Shown here: positions 15,678-23,172 of the stretch, piece after piece
How positions within the stretch are numbered: position 1 is the stretch's first letter
How the letters are laid out: each line of letters opens with the position of its first letter
Source of the DNA: Streptomyces fulvoviolaceus
GTDB lineage: Bacteria; Actinomycetota; Actinomycetes; Streptomycetales; Streptomycetaceae
DNA: 64,000 nt
Direction: 5' to 3'
Assembly: GCF_000718165.1 (NCBI RefSeq)
Contig: NZ_JOEY01000010.1
Coordinates: forward strand, 62,001-126,000
Notes under the pieces: generated by a model
Databases searched by the model: none
Told to the model about the DNA's origin: nothing
Seen by the model: only the letters and a program-made list of their open reading frames with translations
Made by a program: the position numbers and the translations under genes

Positions 15678-16109
15678 CTAGACGAGTTTCACGCCGTCAT
15701 GGGCGCGGATGGCCGGCGGGGATGCCGCGTCCAAAGCGTCCAGGACGCGGATCGCGTACGCCTCGTCGGCGAGTTCGGTGACTTCCTCGTGGGTGGCCCA
15801 GCGCAGTGCGCGGGTTTCGTCGCCGGTGGTGGGCGTGCCGTCGGCGGCTTCGCAGCGGAAGACGAGGGAGACGATCAGGCCCGTCATGTTCTTGTAGATG
15901 CCGGTGAGGGTCGCGGGAATTGCGATCTTGATGCCGGTTTCTTCGAGGACTTCGCGCTGGAGGGCCTCGGGGATGGTTTCCTCACGTTCGAGGACTCCGC
16001 CCGGGGGTTCCCACTTGCCGTTGTCTCGGCGCTTGATCAGGAGAGCGCGGTCCTGGTCGTCGACGATGACTCCGGCAACGCTCACGGAGTGCGGACGGTC
16101 AGTGCTCAC
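15678..16109 (-). CDS. Nudix hydrolase (Pif-like context)
   Basis: 143 residues from GTG 16109, with GAGGAAC directly upstream. The Nudix box is intact: GGVLEREETIPEALQ then REVLEETGI, with the REVxEExG core that binds Mg. Nudix enzymes hydrolyse nucleoside diphosphates linked to other groups. It is divergent from a GntR regulator of the HutC type. In the integrative element pSAM2 a Nudix protein, Pif, gives immunity to redundant transfer and a GntR protein, KorSA, controls replication and transfer; the pairing here resembles that. Housekeeping nucleotide sanitation is the alternative. Confidence 0.88.
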   Translation of the reverse strand: MSTDRPHSVSVAGVIVDDQDRALLIKRRDNGKWEPPGGVLEREETIPEALQREVLEETGIKIAIPATLTGIYKNMTGLIVSLVFRCEAADGTPTTGDETRALRWATHEEVTELADEAYAIRVLDALDAASPPAIRAHDGVKLV

Positions 16110-16171
16110 GTTCCTCGGCCCTCTCGGCTGGCTAGGCTCTCCACCGTAGCAACAACACTCGCCCACTCGTC

Positions 16172-16187
16172 TAGATATCTAAAGGAG
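16172..16187 (+). promoter_or_regulatory. Palindrome and ribosome-binding site ahead of the GntR gene
   Basis: TAGATATCTA (16172-16181) is a perfect 10-bp palindrome, immediately followed by the strong Shine-Dalgarno AAAGGAG (16181-16187) 5 bases before GTG 16193. Its place between divergent Nudix and GntR genes fits an autoregulatory operator, which is inferred. Confidence 0.5.
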
Positions 16188-16192
16188 TACGC

Positions 16193-16978
16193 GTGACGTC
16201 TCTTCCGAGCCTCCTCGGCGGTCTCGACCCTACGAGTGATCGTGCGGTCTTCCGGCAGATCGCCGACCAGCTGCGTGAGGCCATCGGCCGTGGGCGGTTC
16301 GGGGAGGGGGACAAGCTGCCCTCGGAGGCGGAGCTCGTCGAGCACTACGGGGTTTCCCGGATGACGGTCCGGAACTCCTTCTCCGTCCTCCAGGGCGAGG
16401 GGCTCGTGCATGCAGAGCATGGCAAAGGGGTGTTCGTGCGGCCCCGGCCGCCTGTGCGGCGTCTCGCCTCCGACCGGTTCGCCCGGCGCCATCGCGAGCA
16501 GGGCAAGTCCGCGTTCATCGTCGAGGCCGACGCCGCCGGCAGCCATCCGCAGGTCGACAGCCTGGAGGTGAAGGAGGAGAAGGCCAGTCAGGACATTTCC
16601 ACCCGGCTTGGGTCCGTTCGACGTGTGCTCGCCCGTCGGCGCCGGTATCTCCTCGACGGGCGGCCTGTCGAGTTCGCCGCCTCCTATCTCCCGCTCGACA
16701 TCGCACGCGGTACGCAGATCGCCGAGCCCAACCCCGGTCCCGGCGGCATCTACGCCCGTCTCGAAGAACTCGGCCATCGCCTCGACCACTTCGAGGAGGA
16801 GATCCGGGCCCGGATGCCCTCACCGCCCGAGGTGAAGACGCTGCACCTGGCCTCCGGCGTGCCCGTCATCCATCTCGTCCGTACCGCCTTCGACACCGAG
16901 GGGCGGGCCGTCGAGGTCTGCGACACGGTTATGGCCGCCGACGCTTACGTGCTGTCGTACCAGCTCCCGGCGACGTGA
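16193..16978 (+). CDS. GntR-family regulator, HutC subfamily with UTRA domain
   Basis: 261 residues. The winged helix (about 15-85) includes QIADQLREAIGRGRF, GDKLPSEAELVEHYGVSR and GLVHAEHGKGVFV, the GntR signature. Residues 100-255 form a UTRA effector domain (VLARRRRYLLDGRPVEFAAS, HLVRTAFDTEGRAVEV). This class includes KorSA-like regulators of actinomycete integrative elements and sugar or amino-acid sensors. The start is fixed by the AAAGGAG site. Divergence from the Nudix gene suggests co-regulation. No transfer, replication or integrase gene is nearby. Confidence 0.9.
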   Translation: MTSLPSLLGGLDPTSDRAVFRQIADQLREAIGRGRFGEGDKLPSEAELVEHYGVSRMTVRNSFSVLQGEGLVHAEHGKGVFVRPRPPVRRLASDRFARRHREQGKSAFIVEADAAGSHPQVDSLEVKEEKASQDISTRLGSVRRVLARRRRYLLDGRPVEFAASYLPLDIARGTQIAEPNPGPGGIYARLEELGHRLDHFEEEIRARMPSPPEVKTLHLASGVPVIHLVRTAFDTEGRAVEVCDTVMAADAYVLSYQLPAT

Positions 16979-17016
16979 TCGCATGCCCCGGAGTGGGTTG
17001 GCTCTGCCGGTGAGTC

Positions 17017-17224
17017 GTGATGTCGTTTGTCGTTGAGCGTGGATGGCACCGTCATGTCGGCGAAGCCGAAGTCGCCTAGTTTTAGCGGCACTTGGGGCCT
17101 TGCGGTGGGACGATGGCCGTGCTTCTCCCGCTGGGGGCACCGATGGGCATGTCGAAATCCAAGACCGATCTGTACGCGGCGATCCGCCGGATAGCGCGTC
17201 ATGGAGCACGAGTTGAGGAGTGAA
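17017..17224 (+). mobile_element. Scrap of an IS21-like element, 5' end
   Basis: A short frame from ATG 17143 reads MGMSKSKTDLYAAIRRIAR and stops at 17224. It resembles the N-terminus of IS21-family (IstA) transposases common in Streptomyces, which I recall starting similarly. The preceding 120 bases have no gene and include TGTCGTTTGTCGTTGAG, which could be the insertion-sequence end. The element breaks off 3 bases before the aldo/keto reductase ATG, so the reductase start region is a junction. The call is tentative. Confidence 0.4.
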
Positions 17225-17227
17225 GCG

Positions 17228-18208
17228 ATGCAGTACACCCGTCTCGGCAACTCCGGACTCATCGTGTCCCGGCTCGGCCTCGGCATGATGAGTTACGGCA
17301 ACACCAGCCGCCGTGCCTGGCATCTCAGCGAGGAGAGGGCCGAGCCGATCGTGCGGCACGCGGTGGAGGCGGGCGTGACCCTGTTCGACACCGCCGACAT
17401 GTACGACCGCGGCGCCAGCGAGGAGGTCACCGGGCGGCTGCTCGCCAAGCTGTTCGACGACCGTGACGACTACGTGCTGGCCACCAAGGTGCACTACCCG
17501 ATGAGCGAGAAGCCCGGCGACCGCGGGCTGTCGCGCAAGCACATCCTCGCCTCCGTGGACGCCTCCCTGCGCCGTCTCGGCACCGACCACATCGACCTCT
17601 ACCAGATCCACCGCTGGGATGACGAGACGCCCATCGAGGAGACCATGGAGGCACTAGATGCCGTCGTACGGGCAGGGAAGGTCCGCTACCTCGGCGCATC
17701 GAGCATGTACGCATGGCAGTTCGCCAAGGCGCAGTACACCGCCGCACTCGCCGGTGGCACACGCTTCGTGGCCATGCAGAACCACTACAACCTCATCTAC
17801 CGCGAAGAGGAACGGGAGATGATCCCCCTCTGCCTCGACCAAGGGGTCGGCGTCCTGCCCTACAGCCCGCTCGCACGCGGGCTCCTCGCCGGCAGCCGGG
17901 CCCGCGGTGGCGAGCACACCACCACGCGCAGTGGCACCGACCCGCTCGCCGGCACCCTCTACACGGAAGCCGACTTCGACATCATCGACACGCTCCGCAC
18001 CGTCGCCTCCGAACTCGGCCTGCCACCCGCGCAGACCGCCCTCGCCTGGCTGTTGGGCAAGGAAGGTGTCAGCGCCCCGATCGTCGGTGCGACCAGGCTC
18101 ACCCACCTCCAAGACGCCGTCGCGGCGCTCGACGTCACGCTCTCCCCGGAACAGGTGGAGCGCCTGGAAACGGACTACCGACCGCACCCGGTGGCAGGAC
18201 CCCAATAG
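17228..18208 (+). CDS. Aldo/keto reductase
   Basis: 326 residues from ATG 17228, with GAGGAGTGAAG upstream. The family tetrad is visible: Asp and Tyr in FDTADMYDRGASEE, Lys in LATKVHYPM and His in YQIHRWDDETP. NADPH-binding residues lie in the C-terminal APIVGATRLTHLQDAVAAL. It belongs to the group that reduces aldehydes or sugar-derived carbonyls with NADPH; the natural substrate is unknown. It has no neighbours in the same operon. The upstream insertion-sequence scrap means its original promoter may have been replaced. Confidence 0.93.
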   Translation: MQYTRLGNSGLIVSRLGLGMMSYGNTSRRAWHLSEERAEPIVRHAVEAGVTLFDTADMYDRGASEEVTGRLLAKLFDDRDDYVLATKVHYPMSEKPGDRGLSRKHILASVDASLRRLGTDHIDLYQIHRWDDETPIEETMEALDAVVRAGKVRYLGASSMYAWQFAKAQYTAALAGGTRFVAMQNHYNLIYREEEREMIPLCLDQGVGVLPYSPLARGLLAGSRARGGEHTTTRSGTDPLAGTLYTEADFDIIDTLRTVASELGLPPAQTALAWLLGKEGVSAPIVGATRLTHLQDAVAALDVTLSPEQVERLETDYRPHPVAGPQ

Positions 18209-18707
18209 CCGGCCTTGCGCCACCAACGTCCGGATGTTCTGTCGGATTTCGTAGCCGTACTGCGGCGCTCCTCAGCACTGATCGGCGACGCACGAGTCGT
18301 GCTGTTCTCGGATTGCGGCCCGAACAGGCAGCCCGCAATCCGATGCCACCCCGGCGCATCACGCCGGGGAATGCTCTCCAGCGACCGTCCGACGAGCTCG
18401 CCGCGCATCCGAGTGCCCGGGACCCAACCGACGTCCGGGCTTCGTCGATGGCCATGGTGAGACCTGCCGGCGCCGACCGCGCACCCAACCGCTGCCGTAC
18501 GCCGGGGATCAACGCACGCGCTTCAGGTCTGGTGGCGCCGGTCGGCCGCGTGGACCAGGCCGTGCACCTGCGTCCGGGCTTGCTCGGCGGGTACGGATCG
18601 AGCCGCAGCTGTGCAGCACAGAACGGCCCATACGGTGACGAATGAGCCGGAAACGGGAAACGAGGCAGCCCGTGGCCGGCTGCCGAAGCCATCGTCGCTG
18701 GTCGGAG
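18209..18707. other. 500-base gap with no convincing gene
   Basis: Frames exist on both strands but their residues are Arg/Pro/Ala-rich shadows without family resemblance. A plus-strand run reading DFVAVLRRSSALIGDARVVL is the only coding-like text, perhaps a decayed fragment. No ribosome-binding site, clear terminator or repeat was seen. Confidence 0.4.
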
Positions 18708-18950
18708 CTAGCTTGCCTTGCGTCGAGCCGTGCCCATGTCCGCGGGGGTTGCTTCCGCCTCGTCGAGCGGGAAGGTCTCGTCCTCCCCGAAGTCCGGTGC
18801 CTGGAAGGGGTTGGTCATCGGGGGCGGCGATGCCGCGGCGGCATGGTGCACCGCCGCTTCCGGAGCGGAGAACAGCGAGGTCAGGTCGATGGGAGGTTGT
18901 CCAATCGTTACAGGGACGTGGAGCAGGCCTGGCGTGCGGTGACCGGGCGC
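18708..18950 (-). pseudogene. 3' fragment of an unknown gene
   Basis: On the minus strand a frame without any start codon reads PPIDLTSLFSAPEAAVHHAA, then MTNPFQAPDFGEDETFPLDE and ends ATPADMGTARRKAS at a TAG (18708-18710). Codon use is strongly coding-like, but the 5' end runs straight into the end of the CarD-like gene, so only a tail appears to be present. Function unknown. Confidence 0.35.
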
Positions 18951-18957
18951 AGCGGTT

Positions 18958-19179
18958 CTACAGCTTGCTCATCTTGGCGTACGGGCTCAGGATCCGCTCT
19001 TGCGTCGAGCCGAAGTCCACAAGCACTGCGATCCCGCCCTCGACGCCGATCACTCGGCCGAGGCCGTACAAGTCGTGTGCTACCCGGTCACCCACCTCGA
19101 ACTGCTTGGCGGGCGGCGCTACCGGGGCCTTGAAGGGGCTGGTGGGCAAATAACGCTTCGGTGCACTTGGCTTTGTCAT
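18958..19179 (-). CDS. CarD-like small RNA polymerase-binding-type protein
   Basis: 73 residues from ATG 19179, with GGAGG just upstream. FEVGDRVAHDLYGLGRVIGV and AVLVDFGSTQERILSPYAK resemble the Tudor-like beta fold at the N-terminus of CarD/TRCF-type RNA polymerase-interacting proteins. There is no DNA-binding helical domain, so it is a stand-alone small member, commonly annotated as hypothetical in Streptomyces. A role in transcription is inferred only from the fold. Confidence 0.7.
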   Translation of the reverse strand: MTKPSAPKRYLPTSPFKAPVAPPAKQFEVGDRVAHDLYGLGRVIGVEGGIAVLVDFGSTQERILSPYAKMSKL

Positions 19180-19396
19180 TGCCTCCAGTATGCGCCCGGG
19201 GGGCATCTGTTCGCTGCGGTCGGTCGACTCCACTGTGCGGCACCGGATGTGACCTCGGCCGCTCCTCGGTCGGTCGTTCGCCGTCCGGGCGGCCTGCCGG
19301 GACCCCGCCTTCTCGCGCCCGCTCGGGCCCGTGTTCGTACGTCCGACACTCCCTGACCTGTACTGATCTGCTCGTCGAGATCGTGATCGGGTCATG

Positions 19397-19430
19397 GCGC
19401 AGGTACTCGGGTGGAGCTGAGTACCTGCGC
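19397..19430. promoter_or_regulatory. Perfect hairpin upstream of membrane protein gene
   Basis: GCGCAGGTACTC (19397-19408) and GAGTACCTGCGC (19419-19430) form a perfect 12-bp inverted repeat with a 10-base loop, 37 bases before the ATG at 19468. No T-run follows. It could be an operator or a 5' leader hairpin. Confidence 0.5.
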
Positions 19431-19467
19431 TCTGGCCGGTGCCGGGGCGAGCCGAAACCCTTGGACC

Positions 19468-19899
19468 ATGAGCCAAGGACTTCCGAAACCTGTTCTCCAG
19501 TTGTTGTCGATCCTGGCGCCGGCTGGGGTGTCGCTCGCGCTGTGGGCGGCCTGGCTGGGCTGGGACCAGCATCTTGACGTGCACCCCGACGGTTCGACGA
19601 CCGGCCCGTACCAGGCCTGGCAGGTGATCGGGCTGGTGCTGACGCTGCTGGTGCCTGTGTACTGGGCGGCGTCCCGGCGGCACTTCGTGGGCGCGGTGCT
19701 CGGCACCACGATGGGCCTGACCGTCGCGGCCGGTTACGACTGGTCGGACGACGCCAGCGGCCTCTTCATGGTCGGCGTGATGCTGGTCATGACGGGGACC
19801 CTCGCCATGACCGTCCTCGTGTCCACCGTGATCGCCACGGTTCAGCCGGCGTCCCGCTTGTCGAGTGCCCGGCGCCGCTTCGGTCGGGGGAGGACATGA
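19468..19899 (+). CDS. Small integral membrane protein, unknown function
   Basis: 143 residues from ATG 19468. About four hydrophobic segments (LLSILAPAGVSLALWAAWLG, VIGLVLTLLVPVYWAA, VGAVLGTTMGLTVAAG, GVMLVMTGTLAMTVLVSTVI) predict a polytopic membrane protein. The soluble loop has HPDGSTTGPYQAW. No family is recognised. Its 3' end overlaps the convergent gene by 58 bases. Confidence 0.65.
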   Translation: MSQGLPKPVLQLLSILAPAGVSLALWAAWLGWDQHLDVHPDGSTTGPYQAWQVIGLVLTLLVPVYWAASRRHFVGAVLGTTMGLTVAAGYDWSDDASGLFMVGVMLVMTGTLAMTVLVSTVIATVQPASRLSSARRRFGRGRT

Positions 19900-20057
19900 T
19901 CGAGGACCGTGGCCGCGGTCAGCACCACGCCCGCGATCAGCAAGATGATGGAGGCGATACGCATCGGTCCCTCGCCATAGATGGCCTGGTAGCCGAACCA
20001 AGCCACGGCGACGCAGTTCATCAGGCCGCGGCCGAGTCTCCTCAAGCGCGGAGTCAT
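19842..20057 (-). CDS. Small membrane protein, two spans
   Basis: 71 residues from ATG 20057. Segments NCVAVAWFGYQAIYG and IASIILLIAGVVLTAATVL are membrane-spanning, and the C-terminus is basic (RPKRRRALDKRDAG). A longer frame upstream to 20138 begins in non-coding-like text. It converges with and overlaps the previous gene. Function unknown. Confidence 0.55.
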   Translation of the reverse strand: MTPRLRRLGRGLMNCVAVAWFGYQAIYGEGPMRIASIILLIAGVVLTAATVLDHVLPRPKRRRALDKRDAG

Positions 20058-20141
20058 ACGCACTCCCGGGTCGAGTAGGCCCGCGAACCGGGCCGGTCGA
20101 GTGTGCCACGGCTCGTGGGGCGGACCGGCACCGCCCATCCC

Positions 20142-20612
20142 CTACGACTCCGTCGGTCGGACTCGTTGCCCCCTGGTTGCCCAGGGCACGCGGGACCGCA
20201 GGTGGGACAGCCTGGGGGCGGCCCAGAGCCCGGCGGAACCGAGCAGGATGAGGCACAGGCCGAAGAACCGCCTCGGTGTCTCCACTTCGGAGCACGCCTC
20301 TTGCTCGTGGCCGGGCCGCGTGTCCTCGTTCTCACCGGATGTGAACGCGGTCCCGCAGTCGATTCTGACCATCGTCACGAGTTCGAGCGGCTTGCTGGTG
20401 TCGAGGTCTTCGTCGAAGAGGTCTTTCGGAAGGATCACCGTCTGATCGCTCCTGTCTCCCCTGGAGTACAGGACGCTCACGTCGTACGGATGGCCATCGT
20501 CATCCACCAAGTACGCAGCCGTGCGGGGGACCAGGAGGAGCCAGCCGGCCGCCAGCAGCGCGATGACCGACACGAGTCGCGCCCAGAACCGCGGTCTGCG
20601 AAGTAGGTTCAT
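20142..20612 (-). CDS. Membrane protein with extracytoplasmic domain, unknown function
   Basis: 156 residues from ATG 20612. A first membrane span (VSVIALLAAGWLLLV) and a second (FFGLCLILLGSAGLWAA) bracket a domain of about 75 residues with two Cys (IDCGTAF, EEACSEV style spacing) that may form a disulfide outside the membrane. Downstream of and same strand as a TetR gene, with a gap of about 50 bases. Function unknown. Confidence 0.65.
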   Translation of the reverse strand: MNLLRRPRFWARLVSVIALLAAGWLLLVPRTAAYLVDDDGHPYDVSVLYSRGDRSDQTVILPKDLFDEDLDTSKPLELVTMVRIDCGTAFTSGENEDTRPGHEQEACSEVETPRRFFGLCLILLGSAGLWAAPRLSHLRSRVPWATRGQRVRPTES

Positions 20613-20665
20613 GGTCCGGACGGTAAGGGCCACTGTCCGGGACCGGTCCCCGCCACAGGTTGTCG

Positions 20666-21280
20666 TCACGAGGCGAGAGCCTTCAAGCACAGTGTCTCCA
20701 CCGCCCCGAGCACCTCCTCGACCGTCCGTCCCGCCGGCGGGTCCAGAAGCGCTCCGTGCAGTTGCCCCTCCACCCCCTGTACCACCAGGATCGCGGTGAG
20801 GCCCGGATCGGGGCCGCCCACCCCCAGCCGACGCAGATGGAACTCCACCTCGGCCGCGATACCCCCCTGCACCTCCCGGAGTTGGGCCGCCGTCTCCGCC
20901 GGCCGTGGGGCCTGGTCGTAGAGGAGCCGGTGCATGCGAGGGTCGGCCAGGTGGAGGTCGGCCAGGGCGCGCAGCAAGGCGTGCACGCAGTCCGGCAGGG
21001 GAGGCAGGTCGCGGCGCAACCCCTCGGCCAAGTCAGCGAGTTCGGCCTGCACGCGGTGCACATGCTCCTCGCCGATCGCGTACAGCAGCGCGTCCTTGTT
21101 CGGGAAGTACTGGTAGAGCGTCCCGATGGACACGCCCGCGCGCTCCGCGATCCGGTTCGTCGTCGCCCTCGCGTAGCCGTCCCGTTGGAAAAGCTGAGCA
21201 GCTGCCTCGACGATGGCGTCGTAGGTGTCCCGGGAACGCTCCTGACGTGGCCTTTTGCGGGGTACGGCGGGTGGGGGCAC
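20666..21280 (-). CDS. TetR-family transcriptional regulator
   Basis: 204 residues from GTG 21280. The helix-turn-helix contains IVEAAAQLFQRDGYARATTN and IAERAGVSIGTLYQYFPNKD, a very standard TetR signature, followed by the ligand domain with DPRMHRLLYDQAP. It is divergent from the alpha/beta hydrolase gene with symmetric DNA between them, so it likely represses that gene and itself. The inducer may be the hydrolase substrate; this is inferred. Confidence 0.92.
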   Translation of the reverse strand: MPPPAVPRKRPRQERSRDTYDAIVEAAAQLFQRDGYARATTNRIAERAGVSIGTLYQYFPNKDALLYAIGEEHVHRVQAELADLAEGLRRDLPPLPDCVHALLRALADLHLADPRMHRLLYDQAPRPAETAAQLREVQGGIAAEVEFHLRRLGVGGPDPGLTAILVVQGVEGQLHGALLDPPAGRTVEEVLGAVETLCLKALAS

Positions 21281-21289
21281 AGGCCGTCC

Positions 21290-21324
21290 AATGCGAGTTG
21301 TCAGTACTGAGGATTGCTCGCATT
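21290..21324. promoter_or_regulatory. Nested palindromes between TetR and hydrolase genes
   Basis: AATGCGAG (21290-21297) and CTCGCATT (21317-21324) form a perfect inverted repeat. Between them, TCAGTACTGA (21301-21310) is a perfect 10-bp palindrome. They lie 10-43 bases upstream of the two divergent starts, where a TetR dimer would block both promoters. Confidence 0.6.
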
Positions 21325-21332
21325 CTAGGGCG

Positions 21333-22430
21333 ATGTTCACCTTCGACATCGCTCCGGCAGCACTCTTCGACGAGCGCGAACGGCAGTTCGCCGCCTGGGG
21401 GATACCCCCGCCCATCGTCGCCCGGGCGCGGGCCGGGATCACCGACATGTGGGGTACGGGCGCGGGGAGTTGGGTTCCGGTCTGGGCGCGGCTGGCCCGG
21501 GAGGCGGAGGCGGACGGGCAGTGGTTGCGCGCGGCGCAGTTGTGGGGTGCGGCCCGGTTCCCGGCGCTCGCCACGGCCGAGCGGCAGGAGGCGTACGACC
21601 GACAGCTCGCCGCCTACGCGAAGGCGACCGCCGGACCCCGGCTGCCGGTGCGCTTCCAGCGCGTGACCATGGAGGTCCCGGTGGACGGCCCCCTTCCCCT
21701 CCACCTCATGGCCCGCCGCCACCGCCGCCGCCCCGGCGTCCTCGTGCTCTCCGGCGGCGTCGACACCTGGAAGGTCGAGCTGCACCGCATGGCCGTCGCG
21801 ACGGCGCTGGTGACGGGCCTGCTCGTCGTGACCGTCGACATGCCCGGCACCGGTGAGGCACCCGGGCCGCTGACGCCCGACGGGGACCGGCTGCTGGCCG
21901 GGCTCATCGGCGAGGTGCGGCGGCGGCACCCGGGCGAACCCGTGGCCTGCCTCGGGCTCAGCTTCGGCGGGCACTGGGCCGTCAAACTCGCCGCACGCGG
22001 CCTGGTCGACGCGGCCGTCGACATCGGCGGGCCGACCGGTGCCGCCGAGCCCGAGGAAACGGTCGACGTGCTCGCCCTTCCCTACGGCATGCCGGGCATC
22101 CTCGGCAACGCCCTCGGCCTCGACGGCCTCCCGGAGGCCGCCGAGATCGACGACATGCTGGCCGCGTTCTCGCTCCGCGGGCAGGGACTGCTGAACCCGG
22201 AGGTGGACAACGGCGTACCCCTCCTCGCCGCCAACGGCGCCCACGACCACTTCATCCCCCGCGCCGACACCACCCGCCTCACCACCGTGTGGATCGTGCC
22301 CGGCGCCACCCACTGCGCCGCCGAACACATCCGCCCACTACTGGCGGCCAGTTGGGCCTGGCTGCTGACCCGGCCCGCCTTCCGCCGAAGCGGAAGCCGA
22401 AGCCGGAGCCGGCGTCCTCACGCCGCGTGA
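21333..22430 (+). CDS. Alpha/beta hydrolase, FrsA/DUF1100-like
   Basis: 365 residues from ATG 21333. An N-terminal helical region (1-130) precedes the hydrolase core. The nucleophile elbow is GLSFGGHWA, the acid probably lies in NGAHDHFIP and the histidine in PGATHCAAEH, so the Ser-Asp-His triad is complete. This layout is seen in FrsA-type esterases and in ketone or pseudooxynicotine hydrolases. The substrate is not predictable. Paired with a divergent TetR repressor. The last 13 bases overlap the convergent neighbour. Confidence 0.85.
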   Translation: MFTFDIAPAALFDERERQFAAWGIPPPIVARARAGITDMWGTGAGSWVPVWARLAREAEADGQWLRAAQLWGAARFPALATAERQEAYDRQLAAYAKATAGPRLPVRFQRVTMEVPVDGPLPLHLMARRHRRRPGVLVLSGGVDTWKVELHRMAVATALVTGLLVVTVDMPGTGEAPGPLTPDGDRLLAGLIGEVRRRHPGEPVACLGLSFGGHWAVKLAARGLVDAAVDIGGPTGAAEPEETVDVLALPYGMPGILGNALGLDGLPEAAEIDDMLAAFSLRGQGLLNPEVDNGVPLLAANGAHDHFIPRADTTRLTTVWIVPGATHCAAEHIRPLLAASWAWLLTRPAFRRSGSRSRSRRPHAA

Positions 22431-23104
22431 CCACGCTCTGCAGAGGCCGACGGTACGACCAGGTACGAGAACCGCCCCCACCCGCCCGTCCTGTGCAACT
22501 CCAGCCCCAGCCGCGCCAGATGCGGCCCCAGCCTCGGCATCCGCGCCCGCAGAGCCGCCCTCGTCAACGGCTGTTCGGCCGAGCCCAGCAGACGGGTCAG
22601 GTCGTGGCAGCACCAGGGGTGCGGGTCGGCGAGGATCAGGCTGACCAGGACGCGCTGGGTCGCCTGCGGGGGCAGCAGGTGGGGCGGTATCCCCGGCGCC
22701 CCGTACCGCTTGTGCTCCGCCTCCCTGGCGATCCACCGCTGATCCGCCTTCAGCCGCGCGCCCAGTTCCTCGACCGGCATGCTCCGGTCCAGGACGTTCT
22801 CGGCACCCGCTTCGAACAGCGCCGCGGGGGAGACGCCGGCCGGCGCGAGGACCGTCACGGGTGCCAGGCGTCTCAACAGGGCGACCCGGTGGGGCAGTTC
22901 GTACGCGCAGTCCTCGTCCGGCACGTCCAGGACCGCCAGCGGGGGCGGGCGCCGGGTCAGGAGCTCGCCGTACGCGGGCAGCGTGCCCCAGGAGTTGACC
23001 ACCGGGGGCAGCAACTGGGTTCTGCGCGCGTCCCGAAGGAGCCGACCGCTGCGCTCCCGGGCGAGGGAGAACACCACACACGGCACGGGTGGGAAAGACT
23101 TCAC
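22418..23104 (-). CDS. Response-regulator-like protein with C-terminal winged helix
   Basis: 228 residues from GTG 23104, chosen because GGAGG lies 5 bases upstream; an earlier in-frame GTG is possible. Residues 40-115 look like a degenerate receiver (LAVLDVPDEDCAYELPHRVA, VTVLAPAGVSPAALFEAGAE) without a clear phosphorylation site. The C-terminus (QRVLVSLILADPHPWCCHDL, LTRAALRARMPRLGPHL) resembles a winged-helix DNA-binding domain. Likely an atypical transcriptional regulator. Lies upstream of the ECF sigma unit but is probably separate. Confidence 0.55.
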   Translation of the reverse strand: MKSFPPVPCVVFSLARERSGRLLRDARRTQLLPPVVNSWGTLPAYGELLTRRPPPLAVLDVPDEDCAYELPHRVALLRRLAPVTVLAPAGVSPAALFEAGAENVLDRSMPVEELGARLKADQRWIAREAEHKRYGAPGIPPHLLPPQATQRVLVSLILADPHPWCCHDLTRLLGSAEQPLTRAALRARMPRLGPHLARLGLELHRTGGWGRFSYLVVPSASAERGHAA

Positions 23105-23172
23105 GAAAGCCTCCGTGTTCCTACGTCTGCTCACGTCTCCGTGTGTGGATCGGATGGACCGCTGCGATCGGT

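Noticed and set aside
18135..18692. 185-codon minus-strand frame after the aldo/keto reductase
   Set aside because: Arg/Pro/Ser-rich composition, overlap with the reductase 3' end and no recognisable motif; typical of GC-rich shadow frames.
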